Shown: positions 18,125-28,025, numbered from the stretch's first letter. The stretch is DNA of 64,000 nt from Isosphaeraceae bacterium EP7 (GCA_038400315.1 CP151667.1:1747174-1811173); one strand, 5' to 3'. Notes: generated by a model from the letters alone, not told the origin. Numbers and translations: made by a program.

Positions 18125-19180
18125 ATGTCGTTCTGGGCCCTGGTGGCAATCCTGTTCAAGATCGGCGTGGTCGTCGGCATCACCCAAGGGGCGGTGGCCT
18201 ACCTGATCCTCGTCGAGCGTAAGATCGCCGCCTGGGCGCAGGACCGCATCGGGCCCAACCGCGCGGGCCCGTTCGGCCTGCTCCAGCCGCTGGCCGACGG
18301 CGCCAAGATGATCCTCAAGGAAGACGTGGTCCCTGGCTACGTCGCCAAGCCGCTGTTCATCCTGGCCCCGCTCATCTCGATCGTGGCGGCCATGGTCGGC
18401 TTCGCGGTCGTCCCCTTCGGCCCCGTCACCCCGATGCCCGCCGACCCCGGGTTCTTCGACGTCCTGGGCCAGTTCCAGATCGCCCCGGGCGTGGACATCG
18501 GCATCCTGTATATCCTCGCCGTCGGCAGCCTGGGCGTGTACGGCGTGATCCTGGCCGGCTGGGCGTCCAACTCCAAGTACTCATTCCTGGGCGGGTTGCG
18601 CTCGAGCGCGCAGCTCATCAGCTACGAGATCCCGCTGGGGATGTCGATCCTGGGCATGGTCATGATCGCCGGCTCGCTCGACCTGAACACGATCGTCAAC
18701 TGGCAGGACCGCCACGTCTGGGGCATCGTCGCCCAGCCGCTGGGGTTCCTCCTGTTCCTGATCAGCTCGTTCGCCGAGACCAACCGCCTGCCGTTCGACC
18801 TTCCCGAGTCGGAGCAGGAGCTCGTCGGCGGGTTCCACACCGAATACTCGGCCATGAAGTTCGGCATGTTCTTTCTGGGCGAATATCTGCACGTCATCAC
18901 GGTCAGCTACCTGATCGTCATCCTGTTCTTCGGCGGCTGGGATATTCCCTACGTCTTGACCCAGGACCAGACCGGCCTCGTCTTTGCACTGATCAAGGCA
19001 GGCGTCCTGGTGTTCAAAGTGGCACTGGTGATCATCTTCATCATGTGGATCCGCTGGACCCTTCCCAGGTTCCGGTACGACACCCTGATGGAGCTGGCCT
19101 GGAAACGGATGATCCCTCTGTCCATCGCCAACTTGGTTCTGACGGCCATCGTCGTGCAGATCGTCCGCTCCTGGGCCTGA
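18125..19180 (+). CDS. nuoH: NADH-quinone oxidoreductase subunit H
   Basis: 351 residues, about eight membrane helices. NuoH forms the quinone entry tunnel. Signature stretches are ERKIAAWAQDRIGPNRAGPF near the N-terminus and the loop FAETNRLPFDLPESEQELVG followed by GFHTEYSAMKF. The start is ATG 18125 behind AGAGGTGAG; the frame upstream overlaps nuoG and has no ribosome site. Confidence 0.96.
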   Translation: MSFWALVAILFKIGVVVGITQGAVAYLILVERKIAAWAQDRIGPNRAGPFGLLQPLADGAKMILKEDVVPGYVAKPLFILAPLISIVAAMVGFAVVPFGPVTPMPADPGFFDVLGQFQIAPGVDIGILYILAVGSLGVYGVILAGWASNSKYSFLGGLRSSAQLISYEIPLGMSILGMVMIAGSLDLNTIVNWQDRHVWGIVAQPLGFLLFLISSFAETNRLPFDLPESEQELVGGFHTEYSAMKFGMFFLGEYLHVITVSYLIVILFFGGWDIPYVLTQDQTGLVFALIKAGVLVFKVALVIIFIMWIRWTLPRFRYDTLMELAWKRMIPLSIANLVLTAIVVQIVRSWA

Positions 19181-19239
19181 GCCCGAGCCGTCCTAACGAA
19201 ACGAACCCGAGCGTTCCGCAAACGGAGCTGGAGACGGCC

Positions 19240-19839
19240 GTGCGACCCGATGACCCTAGCCTGAAGCGGATGATCCCGCCGACCCTGAAGCTTCACGAGA
19301 AGTTCTACCTCCCGCAGATCGTCGGCGGCCTGCTCGTCACCGGCAAGCACATCCTGTCGGCCTCGCTGGGCAAGGGGGCCATCACGGTCTCGTACCCCGA
19401 GGACCAGCACGTCCCGTCGGCCAACTATCGCGGCGTGCACCGGCTGAACAAGGACGAGCAGGGGCGGGTCAAGTGCGTGGCCTGCATGCTCTGCGCCACG
19501 GCCTGCCCGGCGCACTGCATCGACATCGTCGGCGCCACCGCCCCGGAATCCTGGTCCGACCGCGAGAAGTACTGCGAGAGCTTCGTCATCGACGAGCTTC
19601 GCTGCATCTATTGCGGGATGTGCGAGGAAGCCTGCCCGGTCGAGGCGATCGAGCTGACCGGCCTGTATGACTTGACCGGCCTGTCTCGCGAACAGATGAT
19701 CTTCGACAAGACCAAGCTCCTCTCCGTCTTCGACCTGACCCGCGACGCCGAGCCGATGCGGTACACCACGCCGCCCCCCAAGGCCGGCCCGCGCCCGACC
19801 GAGGTCGAGCCATCGGGCCTCCCCGGCCCCAAGGCCTGA
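19240..19839 (+). CDS. nuoI: NADH-quinone oxidoreductase subunit I
   Basis: 199 residues from GTG 19240, which has GGAG 6 nt upstream; the longer open frame back to 19045 overlaps nuoH and is unlikely to be coding. NuoI carries two [4Fe-4S] clusters, N6a and N6b: CVACMLCATACPAHC and CIYCGMCEEACPVEA. The C-terminal tail is Pro-rich. It links the FMN side of the Fe-S chain to NuoB. Confidence 0.95.
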   Translation: MRPDDPSLKRMIPPTLKLHEKFYLPQIVGGLLVTGKHILSASLGKGAITVSYPEDQHVPSANYRGVHRLNKDEQGRVKCVACMLCATACPAHCIDIVGATAPESWSDREKYCESFVIDELRCIYCGMCEEACPVEAIELTGLYDLTGLSREQMIFDKTKLLSVFDLTRDAEPMRYTTPPPKAGPRPTEVEPSGLPGPKA

Positions 19840-19908
19840 CGGCCTGACTGGCATCTCCAACCACCGAACGCCGAAGCGACCGCCCCGAGATCGAAGGACC
19901 CAGACGCC

Positions 19909-20757
19909 GTGAACATCCCCACCTTCGAACTGGTCGTCGCTCTGCTGAGCATCGCGCTGGGGGCCGTCGGCACGTCGATGCTGCTGCCCCACCAGCACGG
20001 CCGCCTGAGCACCCGGCAGGCCTATACGCTGGGCGGCTCGCTCGTCGGGGCCTCGATCCTGCTACTGGCCCTGCTCTGGAAGCCGACGGGCTTCGGGCTC
20101 ATCCCCGGCCTCTTCTTCTATGTCCTGGGCATCGCCTCGGTGGCCGGCGCGATCCTGAGCATCACCAGCCGAGACCCCATCTACAGCGCCCTCTGGTTCG
20201 CCTGGGTGGTGCTCTCGACCTCGGGCCTGTTCCTGCTGGCCGGGGCCCAGTTCCTGGCCGCCGGCACGATCATCGTCTATGCAGGGGCGATCATCGTCAC
20301 GTTCCTGTTCGTGATCATGCTGGCCCAGAAGGAAGGGCAGGCGACCTATGACCGGTCGGCCCGCTCGCCGTTCCAGTCGACCTTCTGCTGCTTCCTGCTG
20401 CTCTGGTCGCTGACCTACGCCCTGCTCGTCGCTCGGTCGCCGGCCCTGGCGCCGGCCGCGGGCCCGTCAACGGCCGTGGCCTCGTCCACGAACTGGCTCA
20501 TCCCGGGCAACGAGATCGGCGTGAGGAGCAAGGCGAGGGCTGGCCAGGGGATCAACCTGGTGCTCGCCCGCTCGCTCAGCCCGACATCCAGGCTCAACTC
20601 GCCGCACGTGGCGGGCCTCGGCGGCACGCTCTACACCGACCACCTGGTCACCATCGAGCTGGCCGGGGCCCTGCTGTTCGTCGGCCTCGTCGGCGCCGTG
20701 GCGATCGCCGCCCCGAAGCCGCAGATCCGGCCGGCCAACGCCCCGCACACGTACTGA
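19909..20757 (+). CDS. nuoJ: NADH-quinone oxidoreductase subunit J
   Basis: 282 residues from GTG 19909 with GAAGGA upstream. NuoJ core features are AVWFAW-like SALWFAWVVLSTSGLFLLAG and GTIIVYAGAIIVTFLFVIML. At least five hydrophobic segments are present. It is about 100 residues longer than E. coli NuoJ. Part of the excess is a long polar stretch between the fourth and last helix (about residues 175-245) and part is an extra N-terminal helix pair. Place in the operon is canonical, between nuoI and nuoK. Confidence 0.92.
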   Translation: MNIPTFELVVALLSIALGAVGTSMLLPHQHGRLSTRQAYTLGGSLVGASILLLALLWKPTGFGLIPGLFFYVLGIASVAGAILSITSRDPIYSALWFAWVVLSTSGLFLLAGAQFLAAGTIIVYAGAIIVTFLFVIMLAQKEGQATYDRSARSPFQSTFCCFLLLWSLTYALLVARSPALAPAAGPSTAVASSTNWLIPGNEIGVRSKARAGQGINLVLARSLSPTSRLNSPHVAGLGGTLYTDHLVTIELAGALLFVGLVGAVAIAAPKPQIRPANAPHTY

Positions 20758-20804
20758 ATCGCACCGGCTCCCTTCCCACCCGAACCAATGCGAGCGACCG
20801 ACCC

Positions 20805-21263
20805 GTGAGCATGTTCAGCGAAGACATGTTGGTCAATTACCTGATGATCGGCGCCGCGCTGATGGCGTTGGGGATGCTGGGCTTCCTCTCGCGTCGCAAC
20901 ATGATCGTCATGTTCCTGTCGGCCGAGATGATGCTCCAGGGCGTCGCCACCACCCTCATCGCGTTCGGCCGCTACCACGGCAACTGGACCGGTCAGGTCT
21001 TCACCATCATCATCCTGACCGTCGCCGCCTGCGAGGCGTCGATCGCCCTGGCCCTGATCATGGGGCTGTTCAACCGCAGGAACTCGCTCGACGTGACCCT
21101 CTGGCAGGACGTCCGCGAGCCGGGCACGCTGCCGCACGTTGACGCCGCCAGCGAGGCCGAGCCGCTCGTCGCGGAGCCGGGCCCCGAGACCTACCCGCAC
21201 CTCACGCCCGCGGGCATCGAGCCGGCCCACCCGGCGCAGCCCTGGATGAAGCGGCGGAGCTGA
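20805..21263 (+). CDS. nuoK: NADH-quinone oxidoreductase subunit K
   Basis: 152 residues from GTG 20805 (ATG 20811 is also possible). The first 100 residues are standard NuoK with three helices and the conserved membrane Glu residues in SAEMMLQGV and AACEASIALALI. A C-terminal extension of about 50 residues rich in Glu, Pro and Ala follows; most NuoK proteins stop near 100. The extension is soluble and has no recognised motif. Confidence 0.93.
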   Translation: MSMFSEDMLVNYLMIGAALMALGMLGFLSRRNMIVMFLSAEMMLQGVATTLIAFGRYHGNWTGQVFTIIILTVAACEASIALALIMGLFNRRNSLDVTLWQDVREPGTLPHVDAASEAEPLVAEPGPETYPHLTPAGIEPAHPAQPWMKRRS

Positions 21264-21355
21264 CGGCCCTTTTTCGATCGCGGCGAGACTCGAACGCGCG
21301 ACGGTTGGCGGAATGACCCCGGGCCCGACGCGGCCGGGATGGGAGCGGAGGTCCG

Positions 21356-23368
21356 ATGAGCGTCCTGGTCCGGAACTGCTGGCTAGTCCCCTTCCTGCCC
21401 CTGCTGGGCGGCCTCGTCGCCGCGCTCGGCGGCAACCGCCTGAAGGAGAAGGCCCACCTGCCGGTCGCCCTCGGCATCGGCCTGGCGTTCCTCTACTCCC
21501 TCGGCCTGCTCTTCTCCGCCGACCACCCGGCCAGCACGGTTGTGTATGACTGGATCAACGTCACCGGCCTGACCGTCCCGGTCGAGTTCCGGGTCGACGG
21601 ACTGACGACGATGATGCTGTCGATGGTGACCTTCGTCGCCACGCTCGTCGTCATCTTCGCCGGCGGGTACATGCACGGCGACCCCGGATACACCCGGTTC
21701 TTCGCCATCGTCGGGCTGTTCGTGGCCTCGATGACCGGCCTGGTGCTGTCGAGCCACTTCATCCTGACCTACGCCTTCTGGGAGGGCGTCGGTGTTTGCA
21801 GCTACCTGCTGATCGGCTTCTGGCACTCGAAGCCGTCGGCCGCCGCCGCCGCCAAGAAGGCGTTCATGGTCAACCGGGTCGGCGACCTCGGCTTTGCCAT
21901 CGCCATCTTCTGGATGTGGTCGAAGGGGATCGGCCACAGCCTCTCCTACGACTCATTCCTCGGTCCCGAGAACCTGGCCGCCCTGGCCACCTCAGACAAG
22001 GTGGGCATCGCCTTGCTGCTCTTCTGGGCGGCCACCGCCAAGAGCGCGCAGGTCCCGCTCTACGTCTGGCTTCCCGACGCCATGGAAGGGCCGACGCCCG
22101 TCTCGGCGCTCATCCATGCCGCGACGATGGTCACCGCGGGCGTCTACCTCATCGCCCGGTCGAGCCTGCTCGTGGCCGCCGTCCCCGGCGTCCAGCTCCT
22201 CATCTGCATCACTGGCTGTGTGACGGCCCTGCTCGCCGCCGCCATCGCGCTGACCCAGACGGATCTCAAGCGGGTGATGGCCTATTCGACGGTCAGCCAG
22301 CTCGGGTTCATGTTCATGGCCCTGGGCGCCGGCTACGGCACCGTTGGCCGGCTGGCGGTCGTCGCGGCGATGTTCCACCTGTTCACGCACGCGTTCTTCA
22401 AGGCCCTGCTGTTCCTGGCGTCCGGCAGCGTGATGCACGCCATGGGGGGCGTCATCGACATGAGGCGGTTCTCGGGCCTGCGCCACAAGCTGCCGATCAC
22501 CCACTGGACCTTCCTGGTCGGCGCGCTCTCGCTCTGCGGGATCTTCCCGCTGGCCGGCTTCTGGAGCAAGGATGAGATCCTGGCCGCCCTGAACGAGGCC
22601 TCGCACGTCGCCAAGGCGGCCGGCCTGCCCGGATACGGGGCGGCCTACGCGGCGATCTACTGGACGGCCCTGTTCACCGCGTTCCTCACCGCCTTCTACA
22701 CCGGCCGGGCCTACTTCCTCACCTTCTGGGGCCCCGAGAAGCTGCCCAGCCCCGATGATCCCGAGGCCGAGCCGGACGACGGTCACGGGCACGGCCATGA
22801 CGACGGACACGATGCCCACCACGTCGGGCACGAGTCGCCGCCGTCGATGACCTACCCGCTGATCGTGCTGGCCTTGTGCACGGTGGTCGTCGGCCTGGCC
22901 TTCGGCCCGACCCACCTGTTCGAGCACCACCTGCTGCACACCCCCGGGTTCGAGACCACGCTCGGCCACCCTGAGCATGCTCACGGCACCGACTGGCAGA
23001 GCGTGATCCTGGGCTCGATCGTCGGCATCACCGGGTTCGCCATCAGCTACGTGCTCTACGGCAAGCGCAGCCCCGTGCCGGCGCAGCTCGCCGGCCGGTT
23101 CAGCGGGCTCTACCGGGCCTCATACAACAAGTTCAGGATCGACGAGGCGTATACGGCCCTGGTCATCGGGCCGACCGCGGTGCTCGCCTCGATCGCCCAG
23201 TTCTTCGACACCTACGTGATCGACACCCTGGTCGCGGCCGTCTCCTGGATCCCCCGCCTGGCGGGTCGATTCGTGCTCGGGCCGTACCAGAATGGCCTGA
23301 TCCAGTTCTATGCAGGGGCCACGGCGATCTGTGTCGCAGGGCTGCTCTTCCTGTTCCTGCTTTATTGA
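21356..23368 (+). CDS. nuoL: NADH-quinone oxidoreductase subunit L
   Basis: 670 residues, a Mrp-type antiporter-like proton pump subunit with about 16 membrane helices. Conserved parts are YAFWEGVGVCSYLLIGFW, KAFMVNRVGDLGFAI, VPLYVWLPDAMEGPTPVSAL and LTQTDLKRVMAYSTVSQLGF. Between late helices (about residues 465-490) lies a His/Asp/Gly-rich loop (DDGHGHGHDDGHDAHHVGHE) that could bind metal. GGAGG precedes ATG 21356. Confidence 0.96.
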   Translation: MSVLVRNCWLVPFLPLLGGLVAALGGNRLKEKAHLPVALGIGLAFLYSLGLLFSADHPASTVVYDWINVTGLTVPVEFRVDGLTTMMLSMVTFVATLVVIFAGGYMHGDPGYTRFFAIVGLFVASMTGLVLSSHFILTYAFWEGVGVCSYLLIGFWHSKPSAAAAAKKAFMVNRVGDLGFAIAIFWMWSKGIGHSLSYDSFLGPENLAALATSDKVGIALLLFWAATAKSAQVPLYVWLPDAMEGPTPVSALIHAATMVTAGVYLIARSSLLVAAVPGVQLLICITGCVTALLAAAIALTQTDLKRVMAYSTVSQLGFMFMALGAGYGTVGRLAVVAAMFHLFTHAFFKALLFLASGSVMHAMGGVIDMRRFSGLRHKLPITHWTFLVGALSLCGIFPLAGFWSKDEILAALNEASHVAKAAGLPGYGAAYAAIYWTALFTAFLTAFYTGRAYFLTFWGPEKLPSPDDPEAEPDDGHGHGHDDGHDAHHVGHESPPSMTYPLIVLALCTVVVGLAFGPTHLFEHHLLHTPGFETTLGHPEHAHGTDWQSVILGSIVGITGFAISYVLYGKRSPVPAQLAGRFSGLYRASYNKFRIDEAYTALVIGPTAVLASIAQFFDTYVIDTLVAAVSWIPRLAGRFVLGPYQNGLIQFYAGATAICVAGLLFLFLLY

Positions 23369-23437
23369 CTTGAGCGTGGGCGTCGTTCCTCCATTGATCG
23401 AACCGAAGCTGCGTCTGAAGGGGTCGAGGGCCGCTTG

Positions 23438-25114
23438 ATGTCCACACTCTTATTGATCACTGTGCTCATCCCCCTGGCGGGGAGCGTGCTGCTCTTCAGC
23501 CGGCAAGACCTGCCCGCGGCCACCGCGCGGATGATTGCCCTGGGAGTTGCGCTGGGCACGCTCGCCCTGTCGCTCGTCTTCGTGTTCGCCTTCGGCGTCG
23601 ACACGGCGGGGCCGCAGTTCGCCTACAAGGCGGAGGATGGACACCTGGGCTACCCCTGGCTGGTCAGGCCCGACGTCCGGTTCGCCCTGGGCCTGGACGG
23701 CGTGGCACTCTCATTGTTCGCCCTCACGTCGCTGCTGATGATCACGGCGATCTTCTCGTCGTGGGAGTCGATTAAGGAGCGGGCGGCCGTCCACTATGCG
23801 TTGCTGCTGGCGCTCGAAACCGGGCTGCTGGGGCTCTTCGCCAGCCTGGACGTGGTCCTCTTCTACGTCTTCTTCGAGTTCACGCTCATCCCGCTCTTCT
23901 TCCTGATCGGCCTGTACGGCGGCCCCGACCGGCGCCGGGCGTCGGTCACGTTCTTCCTGTACACGCTGGCGGGCAGCCTGCTGACCCTGCTGGGCGTGAT
24001 CGCCCTGGTGGCGATCAACTACCAGTACAACCCCAGCCACACGCTGACCTTCTCCATCGCCGAGCTGACCGAAGGGCTCGCCCATGTCGAGTGGGGCGCC
24101 TGGAACCTGTCGTCGAGCTGGACGACCAGCCCGCAGGCGCTCATCTTCCTGCTCCTCTTCGCCGGGTTCGCCATCAAAGTGCCGCTCTTCCCGTTCCACA
24201 CCTGGCTGCCGCTGGCGCACGTCGAGGCGCCCACCGCGGGCTCGATCCTGCTGGCCGGCGTCATGCTCAAGGTCGGCGGCTATGGCTTCCTCCGGTTCAA
24301 CCTGGGGATGACCCCGCTCGGCCTTCACCTGCTGTTCCCGATGCTCGCCGTGCTGTCGGTCGCCGGCATTCTGTACGGGGCGCTGGCAGCTTTGGCCCAG
24401 TCGGACATCAAGCGGCTGGTGGCGTACAGCTCGGTCAGCCACATGGGGTTCATCGCCCTGGGCCTGTTCTCCGCGACGCCCACGGGCATCGAGGGGGCCG
24501 TCATTCAGATGATCAACCACGGCCTGACGACGGGCGCCCTGTTCGCCTGCGTGGGCATCGTCTATGAGCGGTACCACACCCGCGAGATGTCGCAGATCGG
24601 CGGGCTCTGGAACCGGATGCCGGTCTTCGCCTTCTTCCTGATCATGGCGTCGCTGGGCTCGGCCGCCTTGCCCGGCCTGAACGGGTTCACCGGCGAGTTC
24701 CCGATCCTCATCGGCATGTACTCCGCCTGGCCGGCCGCCGCGGTCTGGGCCGCGTTGGGTATGGTCCTGGGAGCCTACTACCTGCTCTCGATGCTGCAAC
24801 GCGTGCTGTTCGGCCCCTTGAAGGAGCCCGGCGGTCACGACCACGGTCATGCACCGGCCGGCGAGCACGGCGTCGACACCCACGAGGCGCCCCGGCCGCT
24901 GGGCTGGCATGAGATCGCCGGCCTGACGCCCTTGATCGTCCTGATCGTCTGGATCGGCATCGCCCCGAACATGATCTTCTCCCGCATCCGTCCGTCCGTT
25001 CAGCTCGTCGAGGCGAGGCTTCTGGCCACCGCGCCCGCCAAGGCCGTCGCGGCCATCGCCCCGACCCAGGCCACGACCCCGAAGACGGCACTCGCCCAGG
25101 ACACGGCCCGATGA
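23438..25114 (+). CDS. nuoM: NADH-quinone oxidoreductase subunit M
   Basis: 558 residues from ATG 23438. It is another antiporter-like proton-pumping subunit. Markers are FYVFFEFTLIPLFFLIGLYG, KVPLFPFHTWLPLAHVEAPT, ALAQSDIKRLVAYSSVSHMG and AALPGLNGFTGEF. A short His-rich loop, GGHDHGHAPAGEHGVDTHE, sits near residue 475, similar in character to the one in nuoL. Its stop codon overlaps the nuoN start (ATGA). Confidence 0.96.
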   Translation: MSTLLLITVLIPLAGSVLLFSRQDLPAATARMIALGVALGTLALSLVFVFAFGVDTAGPQFAYKAEDGHLGYPWLVRPDVRFALGLDGVALSLFALTSLLMITAIFSSWESIKERAAVHYALLLALETGLLGLFASLDVVLFYVFFEFTLIPLFFLIGLYGGPDRRRASVTFFLYTLAGSLLTLLGVIALVAINYQYNPSHTLTFSIAELTEGLAHVEWGAWNLSSSWTTSPQALIFLLLFAGFAIKVPLFPFHTWLPLAHVEAPTAGSILLAGVMLKVGGYGFLRFNLGMTPLGLHLLFPMLAVLSVAGILYGALAALAQSDIKRLVAYSSVSHMGFIALGLFSATPTGIEGAVIQMINHGLTTGALFACVGIVYERYHTREMSQIGGLWNRMPVFAFFLIMASLGSAALPGLNGFTGEFPILIGMYSAWPAAAVWAALGMVLGAYYLLSMLQRVLFGPLKEPGGHDHGHAPAGEHGVDTHEAPRPLGWHEIAGLTPLIVLIVWIGIAPNMIFSRIRPSVQLVEARLLATAPAKAVAAIAPTQATTPKTALAQDTAR

Positions 25115-26709
25115 CCGCCACCTACGCGCTCGAAGTCGCCCACAGGACGCTGATCATCCTGGCGCCCGAGATCATCCTGCTGGCCGTCGCCACGGCCATG
25201 ATGACCGCCGGCGCGTTCATCAAGCGACCAAGGCACTTCTGGTCGATCCTGTCCGCGGGCACCCTCGTCTTCGCCATCATCCCGCTGTTCCTGCACCGGA
25301 ACGCGGGGGTCGACATTTATGCGTCGACCGTCCTGAACGACCCGCTCTCGGGCTATTCGAGGCTCTTCTTCCTGCTCACCGGCCTGATCGTGCTGGCCCT
25401 GGCCCACGACCAGGTCGACGACGCCCGGGCCCCAGAGTTCTTCGGCTCGCTGCTGATGATCCACGCGGGCGCCATGATCGTCGCGGCGTCCAATGAGCTG
25501 GTCCTGATGTTCGTCGGCCTCGAACTGATCAGCATCCCGACCTACCTGCTCCTGTACCTGCTGAAGCGGACCTCGGCCACGCAGGAAGCCGCCACCAAGT
25601 ACTTCTTCCTGAGCATCTTCTCGTCGGCCCTGCTGCTGTATGGGATGGCCTACCTCTACGGCCTGACCGGCGTGAGCAACCTCAAGGGGATAGCAAACCT
25701 GGTCGAGTATGCCCCCGGCGTGCCGAACCCGCAGCTTGCCCTCATCGCGCTGGTCTTCATCATGGCGGGCCTGGGCTTCCGCGTCGCCGCGGTCCCGTTC
25801 CACTTCTATGCCCCCGACGTCTACCAAGCCTCGCCGACGATCCTGACGGCCGTGCTGGCCTGGATCCCCAAGGCGGTCGGGTTCCTGGCGATCATCCGCA
25901 TTCTCATCTGCGTGCTCGCCGGCGCGGGCGTCGAGAACCCGACGGTCGATAAGGCGATTACGCTGGCCTGGATCATCGCGGCCATCACGATGACCCTGGG
26001 CAACACGGTCGCGCTCGGGCAGGAGAACCTCAAGCGGTTGTTCGCCTATTCGTCGATCGCCCACGCGGGCTACTTGATGATCGGAGTGGCGGTCGCGTTC
26101 CGCACCCGGCCCGGCTCGACGGGCATCTACCTGGGCATCGAGGGGATTCTCTTCTACCTCTTCGCCTACGCGTTGATGACCCTGGGTGCCTTCGGGGTGA
26201 TCCTGGCGGCCAACACCGGCAATCAGGCCGTCGAGAACGTGGACGACCTCTCCGGGCTGGGCCAGTCGCAGCCGTTGCTGGCGCTCGCCATGACGATCTG
26301 CCTGTTCAGCCTGGTGGGCATCCCGGGTCTCGCGGGCTTCTGGGGCAAGTTCAGCATCTTCGGCGCGGCGTTCTCGGCGGGCCCGGTGGCCGACACCCGG
26401 ATGCTGCAAGTCCTGACGGTCATCGCCGTCCTGAACTCGGCGGCCGGGGCGTATTACTACCTCCGGATCGTCGTGAACATGTACCTGAAGCCGGCCCGCA
26501 TCCCGCATGAGCTGCGAATCCCGTTGCCGACCGCCCTCGCCATCGGCGCCTGCGCCTCGCTGACCCTGATCCTGGGAATCTTCCCCGGCTCGATCATCCG
26601 GATCACCCACGAGTCGGCCGTCGCGGCCCTGAGCCACCCGGTTCCCGAGTCATTGCCCGCCGGCGAGGTCGCTCCGGTGACCGTCGTCACTCCGGTCACG
26701 GCTCGCTGA
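25111..26709 (+). CDS. nuoN: NADH-quinone oxidoreductase subunit N
   Basis: 532 residues. It is the third antiporter-like subunit and the last gene of the operon. Conserved motifs are LMFVGLELISIPTYLLLYLL, GLGFRVAAVPFHFYAPDVYQ, LGQENLKRLFAYSSIAHAGY and FSLVGIPGLAGFWGKFSIF. ATG 25111 overlaps the nuoM stop codon by 4 nt. A strong hairpin follows 28 nt downstream. Confidence 0.96.
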   Translation: MTATYALEVAHRTLIILAPEIILLAVATAMMTAGAFIKRPRHFWSILSAGTLVFAIIPLFLHRNAGVDIYASTVLNDPLSGYSRLFFLLTGLIVLALAHDQVDDARAPEFFGSLLMIHAGAMIVAASNELVLMFVGLELISIPTYLLLYLLKRTSATQEAATKYFFLSIFSSALLLYGMAYLYGLTGVSNLKGIANLVEYAPGVPNPQLALIALVFIMAGLGFRVAAVPFHFYAPDVYQASPTILTAVLAWIPKAVGFLAIIRILICVLAGAGVENPTVDKAITLAWIIAAITMTLGNTVALGQENLKRLFAYSSIAHAGYLMIGVAVAFRTRPGSTGIYLGIEGILFYLFAYALMTLGAFGVILAANTGNQAVENVDDLSGLGQSQPLLALAMTICLFSLVGIPGLAGFWGKFSIFGAAFSAGPVADTRMLQVLTVIAVLNSAAGAYYYLRIVVNMYLKPARIPHELRIPLPTALAIGACASLTLILGIFPGSIIRITHESAVAALSHPVPESLPAGEVAPVTVVTPVTAR

Positions 26710-26737
26710 CGCGGTCTCTACGCCTGGAAACGCGCCG

Positions 26738-26775
26738 AAGGCCCGCGTCGGGGATTCCTCCTCGACGCGGGCCTT
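26738..26775. terminator. Bidirectional hairpin terminator ending the nuo operon
   Basis: AAGGCCCGCGTCG (26738-26750) pairs perfectly with CGACGCGGGCCTT (26763-26775), a 13-bp stem with a 12-nt loop. It sits between nuoN and the end of the convergent ybdK-type gene, so it can serve both. Only short T runs flank it. Confidence 0.75.
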
Positions 26776-26799
26776 GTTCATAGATTGAGTGCCGATGCC

Positions 26800-27909
26800 T
26801 CAGCCGCCGACGGAGAGGCGCCTGACGACTTCGGTGAGGTCGCCCGTCTCGTCGAAAAGGGCGAGTTGCTGCTCGGCGCCAGAGTGCCCCCGGACCATCT
26901 CGGCGGCATGAGTCAGCTCGGCCACGCACCCGAGTTGCCGGGCCGCCGGCATCAGGTGGTCGATGAGGTGGGCGAGCAGGTCTCGGGCGGCGACCGGGCG
27001 CAGCGTCCAGGGATCGACGAACTCGGCCCCCATGCCGAATCGGGCCGCACGCCAGCGATTCTGGCGGATCAGGACCTGGTGCATCTCGGGGGCCCAGGTC
27101 GTCTTGCCGGTCTCTTCGAAGGCGAACGACCAGACCAGGCACTGGATCAAGGCGGTCAGGCCGAGGGCCGAGGGGAGATTGGCGGGAAGGTCGCAGACGC
27201 GGACCTCCAGCGTCCCCAGCTCGGTGTTGATCCGCGCGTCCCACCAGAGCTCGTGGCTGGTCTGGATCGAGTCCGAATTCTTCAGCTGGTCGAACAGCCT
27301 GACATACGCATCCCAGCTCCCGAACTCGGGCGGGAGGCCGCCGTTGGGCAGCCCTTCCAGCAGCTCGACCCGATTCGAGTGCAGGCCGGTCGCCCTCGCG
27401 TTGAAGAACGGGCTGTTGCACGAGAGGGCCAGGATCATCGGCAGGAACGGCAGCAGGCGATCGGAGGCCCGGATCGCGGCCTCGCCCGAGGGCACGCCGA
27501 CGTGGACGTGCATGCCGAACGTCACCGGCCGCAGCAGGGTTTCCTTCAGCCGCTCGGCCAGCATGTAGTAGCGCGGGTTGGGGGTGATCTCCTGCTGCTG
27601 CCAGCGTGAGAACGGATGGGTCGCCCCCCAGAAGACGCGAATCCCGTGCTCCGAGGCGCTATGGACCACGGCGTCGACCTTCTCGGACAGGTCGGACTCG
27701 ATCTCCGACACGGTCCTGCATGGCTTCGAGTTGATTTCCAGGTAGCAGCGCAAGAGCTCGGGTTTCACCGAGTCGCGCAGGGCCTGGGGCACGCCGTCGT
27801 GGACGACCTCATAGGCGTTGGAAAGCTCCAGGGTCGTCTTGTCGACGAGTTGGAGCTCGACCTCGACGCCGAGGCTCGGCCAGTCGTTCCGATGGAAATC
27901 GAGGGGCAT
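26800..27909 (-). CDS. YbdK-type carboxylate-amine ligase (GCS2 family)
   Basis: 369 residues. GCS2-type enzymes join glutamate to an amine with ATP, typically as weak gamma-glutamylcysteine ligases. The ATP/Mg site begins SLGVEVELQLVD. Further family blocks are LRCYLEINSKPCRTVSEIE, the His pair in FGMHVHVGVP, and WWDARINTELGTLEVRVCDL near the C-terminus, where the metal-binding Glu/Arg sit. Length fits the family (about 370). Exact substrate is not predictable. It is convergent with nuo and preceded by a small conserved unknown gene on the same strand. Confidence 0.88.
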   Translation of the reverse strand: MPLDFHRNDWPSLGVEVELQLVDKTTLELSNAYEVVHDGVPQALRDSVKPELLRCYLEINSKPCRTVSEIESDLSEKVDAVVHSASEHGIRVFWGATHPFSRWQQQEITPNPRYYMLAERLKETLLRPVTFGMHVHVGVPSGEAAIRASDRLLPFLPMILALSCNSPFFNARATGLHSNRVELLEGLPNGGLPPEFGSWDAYVRLFDQLKNSDSIQTSHELWWDARINTELGTLEVRVCDLPANLPSALGLTALIQCLVWSFAFEETGKTTWAPEMHQVLIRQNRWRAARFGMGAEFVDPWTLRPVAARDLLAHLIDHLMPAARQLGCVAELTHAAEMVRGHSGAEQQLALFDETGDLTEVVRRLSVGG

Positions 27910-28025
27910 TGGGGGGCGAACTCCACGGATTTCGGGCGACGATCGGATGGGAGCCGCCGACGGTTCGGCGTTGCCGGGCGAAGCCCCGGGACATCAGGGC
28001 GAATCCTCGGCCGGACGCAGGCCTC

